Assembly: GCA_018823325.1 (NCBI GenBank)
Contig: JAHJIJ010000027.1
Span: 213,465-277,464, forward strand
Direction: 5' to 3'
DNA length: 64,000 bases
DNA from: Alphaproteobacteria bacterium
Lineage (GTDB): Bacteria; Pseudomonadota; Alphaproteobacteria; Sphingomonadales; Sphingomonadaceae
Part shown: one piece after another, positions 10,181-19,070 of the stretch
How positions within the stretch are numbered: position 1 is the first letter of the stretch
Layout: each line of letters opens with the position of its first letter
Notes under the pieces: generated by a model
What the model was told of the DNA's origin: nothing
Seen by the model: only the letters and a program-made list of their open reading frames with translations
Databases searched by the model: none
Position numbers and translations under genes: made by a program

Positions 10181-11113
10181 ATGTCGGAGACATCCGCGCC
10201 GTCCCCCTCCAAAGAGGGCGACAGTAGTAGCAGCGAAGGCGGACGAATATGGCGGGGCCTCAAGGCCCTGCTTTTCGGAGATAATGGTTCGACGAGCCTC
10301 AGGCGCGAGCTTGAGACGGTCATCGAGCAATATGACGATCAGGAGGACGAGGCGCCGGCCAAAGGCGATCTCACCACCATCGAGCGTCAGATGCTCCGCA
10401 ATATGCTGCATTTCAGCGAACATACCGTCGATGACGTTGCCGTGCCCCGCGCGGACATCATTGCCATTTCGCAGGATGCCAGCTTCGCCGAGCTGATGGC
10501 GCTGTTCGCCGAGGCCGGGCACAGCCGCATCCCGGTCTACCAGGACACGCTCGATCATGTCACCGGCATGATCCACATTCGCGATGCCTTTGCCATCCTG
10601 GCGCGGGGTGAAGCCCACCCGGCATCGCTGGAAGGGCTGATCCGCCAGCCCCTTTATGTACCGCAGAGCATGGGCGTGCTGGATCTTCTGGCTGAAATGC
10701 GTGCCAAGCGCACCCATCTGGCGATCGTGCTGGATGAATATTCCGGCACCGACGGCCTGCTCACCATCGAGGATCTCGTCGAGGAAATCGTCGGTGACAT
10801 CGAGGATGAGCATGACGAGGAGCCTGAAGCGCTGCTCGTCCCGCTCGATGATGGCATGTGGGATGCAGACGCCCGCGCCGAGCTCGAGGACATCGCCCAA
10901 ACCGTTGACCCTCGACTGGCCGAAGTTGACTCGGATGTTGACACCATAGGCGGCCTTGCCTTCGTCATCGCCGGGCGCGTGCCGGAAACCGGAGAGTTCA
11001 TCGAGCATGAACCCAGCGGCTGGCGCATAGAGATCATCGAAGCCAATCCCCGCCATGTCGCGCGTGTGCGGCTGCATCCACCCGCAAGGCTCGTCGCAGA
11101 AGCGCAGCTCTGA
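10181..11113 (+). CDS. corC: HlyC/CorC-family CBS-domain protein
   Basis: A 310-residue cytoplasmic CorC-type protein: a charged N-terminus, a tandem CBS pair (about residues 70-200, with VPRADIIAISQDASFAELM and THLAIVLDEYSGTDGLLTIED), and a C-terminal CorC/HlyC transporter-associated domain (about 215-300). It is associated with magnesium/cobalt efflux and membrane integrity. ATG 10181 is taken as start; a TTG at 10169 overlapping the ybeY stop is the alternative. In many proteobacteria lnt follows corC; here the operon ends and a minus-strand gene converges. Confidence 0.88.
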   Translation: MSETSAPSPSKEGDSSSSEGGRIWRGLKALLFGDNGSTSLRRELETVIEQYDDQEDEAPAKGDLTTIERQMLRNMLHFSEHTVDDVAVPRADIIAISQDASFAELMALFAEAGHSRIPVYQDTLDHVTGMIHIRDAFAILARGEAHPASLEGLIRQPLYVPQSMGVLDLLAEMRAKRTHLAIVLDEYSGTDGLLTIEDLVEEIVGDIEDEHDEEPEALLVPLDDGMWDADARAELEDIAQTVDPRLAEVDSDVDTIGGLAFVIAGRVPETGEFIEHEPSGWRIEIIEANPRHVARVRLHPPARLVAEAQL

Positions 11114-11152
11114 AGTTTGAAGCGGGCTCAAGCCCATCTCGCACCCGACGGT

Positions 11153-11172
11153 GCTCCTGCGGAAGCAGGAGC
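11153..11172 (+). repeat. Intergenic hairpin with GGAA tetraloop
   Basis: GCTCCTGC (11153-11160) and GCAGGAGC (11165-11172) form a perfect 8-base stem around GGAA, 40 bases past the corC stop. It may act as a terminator for corC, or be a copy of a small intergenic repeat. Further along, 11255-11276 holds an imperfect TCGA-rich inverted repeat. Copy number in the genome cannot be judged here. Confidence 0.4.
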
Positions 11173-11297
11173 CAAGGCGCAGGGGCGGAACTGCGTAACT
11201 GAAGGCAACGCAGATCCGAACGGCTTTAGATGGGGGTCTTCCAACCACCCCTTCTTGTCGAGCGCAGTCGAGACACCGGTGCGCGGCGGGCCTGTGC

Positions 11298-11825
11298 TCA
11301 GGCAGCCTGCTTCGCCGGAAGGCGCGCTTCGCCCTCGGCCACCAGCCCAGCCATCAGTCGGGCCAGCCAGCGAGCGTCATCGTCGGCCCGGTGTCGGCGC
11401 GCGCGCTGCTTGTCGGCCTCATCGAGAAGCCGCATCAGCACCGTCCGATCGGCATCGTGAAACACCCGCAGTTCCGCCAGGCAGCGAACCGAGACGTGCG
11501 ATTGCTCGCCCGCCGCCTGGAACAGAATACGCGACCAGCTATCATCGAAATAACTGTCGGCAATCACCTCATGTCCGGCAATAGCCGCCCGAAGTTGCCG
11601 CGCGACGCAGGCCGCTTCAAGACCCTCGCGTTCCAGTTGCGCCCGTGAAATGCCATGAAGCCCTTCCGCCTCTTCGCTCCACTGCCAGTCAGCCCAGCTG
11701 TGGTGCGGGCGAATGAGCCAGGAACGGCTCCAGCCATCGGTACTGGCAATCCCAACTTCGATGGGAAAGGAACGACCAAATTGCGGAAGACAGGATGCTT
11801 CGAAATCAATGGCGATCAAGGGCAT
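11298..11825 (-). CDS. DEDD-type 3'-5' exonuclease-like protein
   Basis: A 175-residue protein resembling the DnaQ/ribonuclease H-like exonuclease fold. The first acidic motif is read as LIAIDFEASCLP (DxE), a middle aspartate region as HEVIADSYFDDSWSR, and the last as HRADDDARWLARLM, where a histidine four residues before an aspartate fits DEDDh enzymes. It would trim RNA or DNA 3' ends, but the substrate is unknown. It converges on corC. The ATG at 11825 directly gives the first beta strand, so the start is well supported. Confidence 0.75.
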   Translation of the reverse strand: MPLIAIDFEASCLPQFGRSFPIEVGIASTDGWSRSWLIRPHHSWADWQWSEEAEGLHGISRAQLEREGLEAACVARQLRAAIAGHEVIADSYFDDSWSRILFQAAGEQSHVSVRCLAELRVFHDADRTVLMRLLDEADKQRARRHRADDDARWLARLMAGLVAEGEARLPAKQAA

Positions 11826-11931
11826 GCAACATACTCACCAAAAAGGGAGCCGCCCCCGAGTGCTCCATCCTCTCCTATGCAGGACGACCGTTCCCGGATT
11901 TCGTTCCTGCGATTCTGGTCGTTGAACGCAT

Positions 11932-11951
11932 CTTAACCCAGCCAAGTTAAG
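11932..11951. promoter_or_regulatory. Inverted repeat CTTAAC-N8-GTTAAG
   Basis: A perfect 6-base inverted repeat (11932-11937 and 11946-11951) with an 8-base spacer lies about 107 bases upstream of the exonuclease-like gene, in the AT-richer part of the gap after the Mth938 gene. It could be an operator. TTAA elements 10 bases apart recall, but do not match, the CtrA spacing of 7. Confidence 0.25.
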
Positions 11952-12001
11952 ATTTCGCGTCAGATCGATTTTGGGATGAGATCTGGCGAAGCTACGGTGC
12001 C

Positions 12002-12382
12002 TCACCGATGTGGCAGCAGCGCTCCGACTATCTGCCGATCTTCCTGTCGCAGGACGCCCCAAGCGCGCGCCGCAGCGCGGCTGTCCATTGCCTCGACACC
12101 AAGGCCCAGCACCTCGATCGCCCGCGTGAAGGCAGGAGACGGCCGCACCAGACTTGGCCCTGTTCCAAGCAGAAGAAACTCGGCACGTGGCTCGAGGTCA
12201 AGGATCGGGCGAAGCATCTCGATCGTGAGCTGCGCGACTCTGGCGGGCGCATCCCATCCGGTCACGCCGCCCGGATCGATCAATATACCGCCATCGAACA
12301 CGCGATCGCGCAACCGGAAGCCACGTCCAGCAAAACCGGTGATCACCGGTCCGTTGGAAATTTCCTCCCGGCGCAATTCCAT
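12002..12382 (-). CDS. Mth938-like domain protein (NDUFAF3/DUF498 family)
   Basis: A 126-residue protein of the Mth938-like fold (DUF498/DUF598), whose eukaryotic relative NDUFAF3 assists complex I assembly. Recognised segments are PVITGFAGRGFRLRDRVFDGGILIDP, PRAEFLLLGTGPSLVRP and the ending AARAWGVLRQEDRQIVGALLP. It lies 31 bases downstream of secF on the same strand, the usual alphaproteobacterial position, so it is probably the last gene of the yajC-secD-secF transcript. Its molecular role in bacteria is not established. Confidence 0.85.
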   Translation of the reverse strand: MELRREEISNGPVITGFAGRGFRLRDRVFDGGILIDPGGVTGWDAPARVAQLTIEMLRPILDLEPRAEFLLLGTGPSLVRPSPAFTRAIEVLGLGVEAMDSRAAARAWGVLRQEDRQIVGALLPHR

Positions 12383-12413
12383 GGGACCATCCTCCGGGGA
12401 ATGCCGCGCTGAC

Positions 12414-13388
12414 TCAGCGGGGCATCGTCTCGTTCTGCATCACGCGTTCGGCGCCAGGCACAGGTCCGCCGGACTTGGCAATGAAACTGTCCGAGCCGAC
12501 CTTCGTCCAGACGAGGAGCGGCGCGGACATGTACATCGACGAATAGGTGCCGACGAAAATGCCGAACAGCATGGCCGCCGTGAAGCCGAAGATCACCTCC
12601 GGACCGAGCACCAGCAGCACGACCAGCGTGATGATGATGGTCAGCGAGGTCATCACCGTCCGCGCCAAAGTCTCGTTAATGGAAAGATCCAACAGCGGAA
12701 CCAGCTCCATCTTGCGATACTTACGCAGATTCTCGCGGATACGATCGTAGATGACGATGGTATCGTTCAGCGAATAGCCAATGATCGTCAGCAACGCCGC
12801 CACGATGTTGAGGTTGAACTCCATCTGGGTCAGCGCGAACAATCCGAAGGTCAATGCGACGTCATGGAACAGCGCGAACAATGCGCCCAGACCGAACTGC
12901 CACTCGAAGCGGAACCAGATGTATATCGAGATCGCCAGCATGGCGAAGAACATCGCCCATGCCCCCGTCTCGAACAATTCGCCGGAAACCTTGCCAGAAA
13001 CGGTGTCTACGCTGCCGAACACCGCGTCGGGATGCGCCTTAAGGATCGCGGCCTTCAGGCGCTCGGCGGCCTCATTTGCGGCCTCCTCCCCTCCCTCGGG
13101 CAAGGGTGTGCGGATCGACACGTCGTTGGGCGAACCGAATTGCTGGATATTCGCATCGCCCTGCACGACCGCGCTGATCGTACCGCGCAGTTCATCGAGA
13201 TCGGCCGGTTGAGAGAAGGTCACGCGCACCATCTGGCCGCCGACAAAATCGACACCCAGATTGAGCCCCTTGGTGGCTACCAGCGCAATCGACGCGATGA
13301 TCGAGAGCATGCTGATCGCCATGGCGATGTGGCGCCATTTCAGGAAGCCGATATTGGTGTTGTCCGGGACAAGCTTGAGCAGGCGCAT
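12414..13388 (-). CDS. secF: Protein translocase subunit SecF
   Basis: A 324-residue inner-membrane protein that, with SecD, uses the proton gradient to pull proteins across the membrane after SecA. It has the N-terminal helix (AMAISMLSIIASIALVATKGLNLGVDFVGG), a periplasmic domain of about residues 40-140, and the five-helix SecD/SecF export domain, including YSLNDTIVIYDRIRENLRKY. It starts 12 bases after the secD stop. The length fits the family. Confidence 0.96.
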   Translation of the reverse strand: MRLLKLVPDNTNIGFLKWRHIAMAISMLSIIASIALVATKGLNLGVDFVGGQMVRVTFSQPADLDELRGTISAVVQGDANIQQFGSPNDVSIRTPLPEGGEEAANEAAERLKAAILKAHPDAVFGSVDTVSGKVSGELFETGAWAMFFAMLAISIYIWFRFEWQFGLGALFALFHDVALTFGLFALTQMEFNLNIVAALLTIIGYSLNDTIVIYDRIRENLRKYRKMELVPLLDLSINETLARTVMTSLTIIITLVVLLVLGPEVIFGFTAAMLFGIFVGTYSSMYMSAPLLVWTKVGSDSFIAKSGGPVPGAERVMQNETMPR

Positions 13389-13400
13389 TGGTCTTGTGCC

Positions 13401-14999
13401 TCAGATCGTCAGTGTCGTGGGCCGCTTGCGCAACCACAGGGATGAGAACAGGCGCGTCACCGTCACGGCTGTGAAGACCGAGGTGAAGATGCCGATGGTC
13501 AGCACCACCGCGAAGCCCTTGATCGGGCCGGAGCCGAAGTAGAACATCAGCGCAGCCGCGATCACGTTCGTCGTGTTGGCGTCAAAGATGGCGCGCTGCG
13601 CTTCCTTGTAGCCGGTTTCGATCGTCTGAATGATGCCTCGCCCGCGTCGCTGTTCCTCGCGGATGCGCTCGTTGATGAGCACATTGGCGTCCACCGCAGC
13701 GCCGATGGTCAGCACGAAGCCGGCGATGCCCGGAAGAGTGAGCGTGGCATTGAACAGCGCCATGATGCCGACGATGAGCGCGACGTTGAAGATCAGCGCC
13801 AGGTTCGCGTAGACGCCGAAGCGGCCATAAGCGAGCACCATGATCAGCAGCACAGCGCCGGTCGCCACGCTGCCCGCGATCACGCCCTTGCGGATCGAGT
13901 CCGCACCCAGATCCGGACCGACCGTGCGTTCTTCGACCACTGTCAGCTTCACCGGCAACTGGCCGGAGCGCAGCGCAATCGCCAGCTGGTTGGCACTTTC
14001 CACGGTGAAATTGCCGCTGATCTGAGCCGATCCGCCGAGGATCGGCTCATTGATGTTGGGCGCCGAAAGCACCGTGCCATCCAGGATCATGGCGAAGGGC
14101 TTGTTGACGTTCTGCTGTGTCGTGCGTGCAAACTTGTTGGCGCCCGAACTGTTGAAGCGGATGCTCACCACCGGCGCATTGGTCTGCGGATCATAGGCCT
14201 GCTGCGCGTCGATCAGTTCGTCACCGGCAACCATGATCTGGCGTTTTACCGCAATGACGGGCTGACCTAGCGGATTATCCGGATAGGGCACCAGTTCGCT
14301 TCCGACCGGTGCAATGCCACGCGCCAGATCGGCGGGGTTCGCGGTCGTATCGACCAGCTTGAACTCGAGCTGCGCGGTCTGGCCAAGCAGCTCCTTGAGC
14401 TGCGCCGGGTCCTCAAGACCGGGCACCTGCACCACGATGCGGTTATCGCCCTGGCGGATAATCGTCGGTTCGCGCGTGCCCATCTCGTCGATGCGCTTGC
14501 GGATCACCTCGGTCGCCACTTCCATGGCGCTCTCGACGGCCGCGTTGATGCCGGCTTCGGTCGGCGTCACCACGATGGTGCTACCGTCCCGCACCTGCAC
14601 GTCGAAATCGCGCTGGCCGGTCAGGCCCGCGCCCTGCGTCAGCGGCCGGATGCGCTCGACAGCGGCGTCCACCTGCGAGGCATCGCGCACCATGAAGCGC
14701 AGGGAATTGCCCTGCGTCGACATCTCGCCGATCGCGATGCGATTGTCAGCGCGACGCAGCTCGACGCGGATCGATTCCTCGATGTTCTGGATGCGCTGGC
14801 GCGCAACGTCCTGCGTGTCGGCTTCCAGCAGAATGTGACTCCCGCCGGACAGGTCGAGGCCCAGATTGACGCGCGCCTGCATGAAGCTCGGCAATTGCGC
14901 ATAAGTCCGGTCGGGCAGGAAGCTCGGAACGGCGTACAAGCAGCCGATCAGGACGGTCGCAACGACCAGCCAGATCTTCCAGCGGGGAAAGTCGAGCAT
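13401..14999 (-). CDS. secD: Protein translocase subunit SecD
   Basis: A 532-residue inner-membrane RND-type translocation factor. It begins with a membrane anchor (WLVVATVLIGCLYAVPSFLP) and the conserved GLDLSGGSHILLE. A large periplasmic P1 region follows, then VNKPFAMILDGTVLSAPNINEPI, and a C-terminal five-helix export domain with TLTLPGIAGFVLTIGAAVDA and NVLINERIREE. It follows yajC by 7 bases and precedes secF by 12, giving a tight three-gene export operon. Confidence 0.96.
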   Translation of the reverse strand: MLDFPRWKIWLVVATVLIGCLYAVPSFLPDRTYAQLPSFMQARVNLGLDLSGGSHILLEADTQDVARQRIQNIEESIRVELRRADNRIAIGEMSTQGNSLRFMVRDASQVDAAVERIRPLTQGAGLTGQRDFDVQVRDGSTIVVTPTEAGINAAVESAMEVATEVIRKRIDEMGTREPTIIRQGDNRIVVQVPGLEDPAQLKELLGQTAQLEFKLVDTTANPADLARGIAPVGSELVPYPDNPLGQPVIAVKRQIMVAGDELIDAQQAYDPQTNAPVVSIRFNSSGANKFARTTQQNVNKPFAMILDGTVLSAPNINEPILGGSAQISGNFTVESANQLAIALRSGQLPVKLTVVEERTVGPDLGADSIRKGVIAGSVATGAVLLIMVLAYGRFGVYANLALIFNVALIVGIMALFNATLTLPGIAGFVLTIGAAVDANVLINERIREEQRRGRGIIQTIETGYKEAQRAIFDANTTNVIAAALMFYFGSGPIKGFAVVLTIGIFTSVFTAVTVTRLFSSLWLRKRPTTLTI

Positions 15000-15006
15000 G
15001 GGCCCG

Positions 15007-15339
15007 TCAGTCGTTGGCGGGCTTGGCGGTCATCGGGTCGATGACGTCGCTCAGCGTGGCTTTCACGGCCTTGACCTTGATGCCCTGGCCCAGTTCCACG
15101 TCGACATAGACATCGTCCACGCGCGTCACCTTGCCGACAAGGCCGCCACCGGTAACGACATTATCGCCCTTCTTGACGGCACCGATCTTGGCCCGATGCT
15201 TCTTCATCTGCTGCTGTTGCGGGCGGATGAGCAAGAAGTAGAAGACCGCGAAAATCAGGATCAGCGGCACGAAGCTCATGAAGGTGGCCATCCCGGAAGA
15301 GCCCGGTGCAGCGGCGGCGAGTGCAAAATTGGTGAACAT
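15007..15339 (-). CDS. yajC: Preprotein translocase subunit YajC
   Basis: A 110-residue single-pass membrane protein of the SecDF-YajC complex. One transmembrane helix (FVPLILIFAVFYFLLI) is followed by the family motif RPQQQQMKKH and a small soluble domain (GDNVVTGGGLVGKVTRVDD). ATG 15339 is chosen because AAGGA lies 5-6 bases upstream; a 7-residue longer frame has no support. It is the first gene of the secretion operon. Confidence 0.94.
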   Translation of the reverse strand: MFTNFALAAAAPGSSGMATFMSFVPLILIFAVFYFLLIRPQQQQMKKHRAKIGAVKKGDNVVTGGGLVGKVTRVDDVYVDVELGQGIKVKAVKATLSDVIDPMTAKPAND

Positions 15340-15599
15340 TGCGATCCTTGAGCAGCGCAATCAGCGGATGAGTGAACAGCGCGCCCCGCAAATGCGACCT
15401 AACGCACACTGTTTCAAGGGCGCGCGGCTAGCATATCGCCCGGTGGCAGGCAACCGGGATCGCCCTGCCTTATCCATAGCGAGACCCGGAGTCCGACCGT
15501 GCAGGCCCATGGAGCACCTGTCGCGACCGCCCGCAAACCTGTTGCTGCCGAGCTTGCAATAAATCCGACAAACGATGCACCAGGCGGCACCAACGGACC
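15340..15599. other. Gene-free stretch upstream of yajC
   Basis: The stretch between yajC and the tRNA promoter contains no convincing reading frame. It should hold the minus-strand promoter of the yajC-secD-secF operon, but no clear hexamer pair stands out. The repeated GGC/GCC runs at 15440-15540 can fold, but do not match a known stable RNA such as SRP RNA, for which the tetraloop consensus is absent. Confidence 0.4.
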
Positions 15600-15628
15600 T
15601 TGCAACTTCCGCGCGATGCGCTTAGGAG
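15600..15628 (+). promoter_or_regulatory. Candidate tRNA-Pro promoter
   Basis: TTGCAA (15600-15605) and TAGGAG (15623-15628) are separated by exactly 17 bases, and the mature tRNA begins 13 bases after the -10. The -10 is imperfect, so this remains a prediction. Confidence 0.4.
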
Positions 15629-15640
15629 CGCACCTCCGGT

Positions 15641-15717
15641 CGGGACGTAGCGCAGCCTGGTAGCGCATCACACTGGGGGTGTGGGGGTCGGAGGTTCGAA
15701 TCCTCTCGTCCCGACCA
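15641..15717 (+). tRNA. tRNA-Pro (anticodon GGG)
   Basis: A 77-base cloverleaf with encoded CCA. The acceptor arms CGGGACG (15641-15647) and CGTCCCG (15707-15713) pair perfectly. A73 and CCA occupy 15714-15717. The anticodon loop is CTGGGGG (15673-15679) with the GGG anticodon at 15675-15677, which decodes CCC and CCU. The T-arm has GGAGG-TTCGAAT-CCTCT. The sequence closely parallels E. coli tRNA-Pro(GGG). No integrase or attachment-site duplication is visible downstream. Confidence 0.96.
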
Positions 15718-15856
15718 ATTTTCCTCACCCCAAGATCAGCTATCTGCAGAAGCATCACCATGGCGCGCCGATTGCCTGCGCGCTGCTCCGGGCAGTTCAT
15801 AGCTGCGCCCGTCAAGCCGAAACCTGCCGGGCGCTGCTTATTTACATGCGATATTC

Positions 15857-15878
15857 CGCGACGGCACCAGCCGTCGCG
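15857..15878. terminator. Hairpin at the 3' end of the receptor gene
   Basis: CGCGACGG (15857-15864) and CCGTCGCG (15871-15878) make a perfect 8-base stem with a 6-base loop. It begins 8 bases past the minus-strand receptor stop. No U-tract follows in that direction, so termination is plausible but not certain. Confidence 0.5.
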
Positions 15879-15885
15879 AAAACAC

Positions 15886-18279
15886 TTAGAACTTGTATCC
15901 GACCGTCAGCCCATATGTCCGCGGCGGCAGATAGGTGACGCCGATCAGGCGACCCGTGGCGAGCGCGAAGGTGCTGCTCGGGCGGAAGACATCAAACAGG
16001 TTCTTGGCCCAGAGCTGTGCACGAATGCGACCGTCGTTGGTCTCATAGGCCAGCGAGGCATCGACCATCGTGTAGGCTGCGCTGCTCTCTATCTCGCGCA
16101 TATACTCGCTGAAGTAGGTGCGGCTCTTGTAGGAGACATCCACGCTCGGCGTAAAAATGCCGATCGGCGCGATCACGTCATATTCGCCGTGGAGGTTCCA
16201 AGACCAGCGCGGGCTGTTGCGCGTGTCGTTGCCAGCCAGCTGGATGTTGCCGCCGCCCGGTGCACCAAAAGCCGTCGGATCCGGATTCGTTACGGGATCA
16301 TAGGGCGTCCCACCGGCAATATTGGCCGGATTGAGCGGATCGAGCGTTAGATAGTCGACGAAGTGCGAATCCGTGTACGATAGAGCGCCGCTCAGCCGCA
16401 GACCCGGCGCGGGGCGCAGCATCGCGTCAAGTTCGATGCCCTTCGCCCGCGTCTTCGCCGCGTTCTGGAAGATCGTGGTATAGCCGGTCGGCCCGCCTGC
16501 AATCGTCTTGTTCAGCTGGAGCCCGTTGAGCGTATAGGCGTAGCCGGCAAGATTCACCGTCAGCAAGCGACCAAAGCTCGCCTTGATGCCGGCCTCGTGG
16601 TTGTACATCTTCTCGGGGTCAACAATCGTCGTACTGCCCGCGGCATTCTCGCCGGAGCCCGCCTTGAACCCTTCCGAATAGGTGTAATAGACGAGAATGT
16701 CGTCACTCGCGCGCCACACGAGCCCTGCTTCGGGCGTGAAGTCCCTGAAGGTCTTCTCCACATGAGTGCCCGCTGCCGTGAAACGCAGCACCGGACCCAC
16801 GCCGTTACGCGTGATGATGATGGAGGGGTTCTCCGACTCCACATGCTCGCTGCTCCAGCGGCCGCCCAGCTTCAGGGTCAGGCTCGAGAGCGCCTCGCTG
16901 AACATGCCAAGGCCGATCTCATACTGGCCGAAGATCGAGAACGCTTCCGTGCCCAGGTTCGAGCGAGTGCACACGCGCTTGGGCGCAATGATCGCGCTGC
17001 CACCGGTCACGCCGTCCGGCGAAAAGCCGCACAGGCCATAGGCCTCGTTGAGGTCGATTCCGGCCGCTTGCAGCACGCCGATATTCTGCGCCATGCCGGT
17101 GCGGTTCGCTAGACCGACATTGTCGATCGGCCGCTGACGCTCGTGGAAGTAGAAGACGCCAATGGTGCCGTTCACCCACTCGGACTGAAGGCCGAGGCGC
17201 AGCTCGTTGCTCCACTGTTTGCTGTCGATCCGGCGCTCCTGCACCGTGGTCGCCTGGCCATTGGTGGGCAGGCTGTCAATTACGGCGGAAAGATCCAGGT
17301 CCTGGAACAGCGAGCTCTTGAACGAGCGATAGTTGGCGATGTTGGTGATCGTCAGCGCATCGTTGAGCGGCACGGTGAGCGTGCCGGTGAAGGCATAGGT
17401 CTCGGTTTCCGTGCCGGGGCTCGATTCCGTCGCCAGATCGCGCGGATTGGTCGCATAGCCACCGACGCCGAGCGGCGCGAGGCGCGCCACGCCGGGGAAG
17501 GACGCGCGCAGATAGTGGATGGCGCCGGAGGCATCGCTCTGGCGGAAATATTCGCCGGCCACGAGCAGCGTCGCGTCACGACCAAGGTCGAATTCGAGCG
17601 AGGCGCGGCCCATGCGGCGATTGAGATCGTCCACATCCTTGCCTGAGACCGGATTGACGCCATAGCCATCACGGTTCTCGGTCTTGACGGCGAGGCGGGC
17701 GCGGATGCCCTCAGTGATCGGGCCGCTGATCGCGGCCTCAGTCGTCAGCGCATTGTAATTGCCGTAGGAAATACGGCCATAGCCGGACAGCACATCGGTC
17801 GGCCGCGCAGTGATCACGTTGATCGAGCCGCCGACGGCATTGCGACCGTAAAGCGTCCCCTGCGGACCGCGCAGAACCTCGATGCGCTCCAGATCGAACA
17901 GCGAGGTGAGCTGAGCTTCGGCGCGCGCCACATACGCGCCGTCCACGTGGAAGGCGACGCCGGTCGAGCTGCCGGTAGTCGAGGTGTTGGCACCGACGCC
18001 GCGAATGAAGATCTTCGCCTGGTTGAAGTCGCTGCCGAAGTTCACCGACGGAACGATGGTTTGCAGATCGGAGATATTGTTGACGCCAGCACTGGCGATG
18101 CGGTCAGCACCCAGAGCACTCACAGCGGCGCCAACATCCTGCAACGATTGCTCGCGCTTCTGCGCGGTAACGATGATCTCCATACCGTCATCGACAGCGG
18201 CGGTGGTCTGAGGAGTCTGGGCGATCGCGCTCGTCGAGGCGAGGAGCAACGCGGGGATAGACAGAGAAATCCGTTTCAT
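15886..18279 (-). CDS. TonB-dependent outer-membrane receptor
   Basis: A 797-residue outer-membrane receptor that imports a ligand using TonB energy. It has a signal peptide (RISLSIPALLLASTSAIAQ), an N-terminal plug domain of about residues 35-150 with IIVTAQKREQSLQDV, SDLQTIVPSVNF and RIEVLRGPQGTLYGRNAVGG, and a 22-strand-type barrel that ends in the classic aromatic YGLTVGYKF. The ATG at 18279 is preceded by GAGAGAGA and gives a clean signal peptide; the frame extends 81 codons further upstream without conserved features. Sphingomonads have dozens of such receptors for siderophores, sugars or aromatics; the ligand is unknown. Confidence 0.93.
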   Translation of the reverse strand: MKRISLSIPALLLASTSAIAQTPQTTAAVDDGMEIIVTAQKREQSLQDVGAAVSALGADRIASAGVNNISDLQTIVPSVNFGSDFNQAKIFIRGVGANTSTTGSSTGVAFHVDGAYVARAEAQLTSLFDLERIEVLRGPQGTLYGRNAVGGSINVITARPTDVLSGYGRISYGNYNALTTEAAISGPITEGIRARLAVKTENRDGYGVNPVSGKDVDDLNRRMGRASLEFDLGRDATLLVAGEYFRQSDASGAIHYLRASFPGVARLAPLGVGGYATNPRDLATESSPGTETETYAFTGTLTVPLNDALTITNIANYRSFKSSLFQDLDLSAVIDSLPTNGQATTVQERRIDSKQWSNELRLGLQSEWVNGTIGVFYFHERQRPIDNVGLANRTGMAQNIGVLQAAGIDLNEAYGLCGFSPDGVTGGSAIIAPKRVCTRSNLGTEAFSIFGQYEIGLGMFSEALSSLTLKLGGRWSSEHVESENPSIIITRNGVGPVLRFTAAGTHVEKTFRDFTPEAGLVWRASDDILVYYTYSEGFKAGSGENAAGSTTIVDPEKMYNHEAGIKASFGRLLTVNLAGYAYTLNGLQLNKTIAGGPTGYTTIFQNAAKTRAKGIELDAMLRPAPGLRLSGALSYTDSHFVDYLTLDPLNPANIAGGTPYDPVTNPDPTAFGAPGGGNIQLAGNDTRNSPRWSWNLHGEYDVIAPIGIFTPSVDVSYKSRTYFSEYMREIESSAAYTMVDASLAYETNDGRIRAQLWAKNLFDVFRPSSTFALATGRLIGVTYLPPRTYGLTVGYKF

Positions 18280-18730
18280 TGTCTCTCTCTCACTTTCATT
18301 TCTGTTATTCACCCCGGGATAGGGCTGTCCCCGCCAATGCTCCCACCGATGGCGAACGCAAGTCTTGGCAGACCTTCGGGCAGGCCTCTCCTCACGTTCG
18401 CGGCGTTTGTGTAACTTTTGCGTCACGAATCTGTTGATCCGCATCAAGGTGAGCCGCCCAGGGCAGTCTGCCCTGCCTCCTGATCCAAGGCGGCCGACAG
18501 TCCGCTGAGACCAAAGTGGCACTGAGTCGAAATGACCGGGCTGGCAATTGGAGCCAGAGACAGGGCGGGCTTATCTCGCCGAACACGACGGCGAGTATGG
18601 AGGGGTGCGCAGCAGTGGCGGCCGAGGTCACGTTGAAGCGCGCTCTAATCACTTTCGGCCTGACGATGGTCCACCGTGGAAAGCCGTGCGCCGGGCACCT
18701 CCCCTGCAAGATCGAACAAGAGACTCCCGC
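18280..18730. other. Gene-free stretch upstream of the TonB receptor
   Basis: About 450 bases without a convincing gene. It includes a pyrimidine-rich leader next to the receptor start and a small GGGCAG/CTGCCC inverted repeat around 18459-18471. It presumably carries the receptor promoter. Frames on the plus strand across 18516-19081 are antisense to the acidic small protein and show no coding character. Confidence 0.4.
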
Positions 18731-19036
18731 CTACTCCGGCACGGAGCCATCCTCGTCGTCCATATTCTCCTCGCCCTCGAACGCCCCCATGTCGATGCGA
18801 CCGCTATGGTCCATGTCCTTCATGCGGTCGACCAGATCAGGCGCGTCAATGGGCATGACCTGCGCCGGATTGTCCCGCCCGCCATGCTCCGTCTCGATCT
18901 CGTCACCGTGACGATAGGGATTGGCCTGAGCTTCGGCCGCGACATCCTGCGCCTGAGTGCCGCGTTCATCCTGCTCGGAATTCTCTCGCTCAGGGTCGTT
19001 GATGTCGAGTGGCGGCCTGCTGTTCTTCTGCGTCAT
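18731..19036 (-). CDS. Acidic small hypothetical protein
   Basis: A 101-residue highly charged, acidic protein (start MTQKNSRPPLDIND, end NMDDEDGSVPE) with no signal peptide, membrane helix or cysteine. It looks largely disordered. A DMDHSGRIDMGAFEGEE segment slightly recalls a calcium-binding loop (DxDxSGxID), but this is only a resemblance. ATG 19036 has GGAGA upstream; the longer frame to 19234 overlaps the mscS gene and is rejected. It follows the mechanosensitive channel by 34 bases on the same strand. Confidence 0.65.
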   Translation of the reverse strand: MTQKNSRPPLDINDPERENSEQDERGTQAQDVAAEAQANPYRHGDEIETEHGGRDNPAQVMPIDAPDLVDRMKDMDHSGRIDMGAFEGEENMDDEDGSVPE

Positions 19037-19070
19037 GGTACGATCTCCAGATGCACTAAGGCCGATCTGT

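Noticed and set aside
11976..13445. 489-codon plus-strand open frame opposite secF and the Mth938 gene
   Set aside because: It is antisense to secF and shows charged low-complexity composition with no recognisable domain.
15641..15900. Genomic island at the tRNA-Pro 3' end
   Set aside because: No integrase, direct repeat of the tRNA end or composition change is seen downstream; the next gene is an ordinary TonB receptor.
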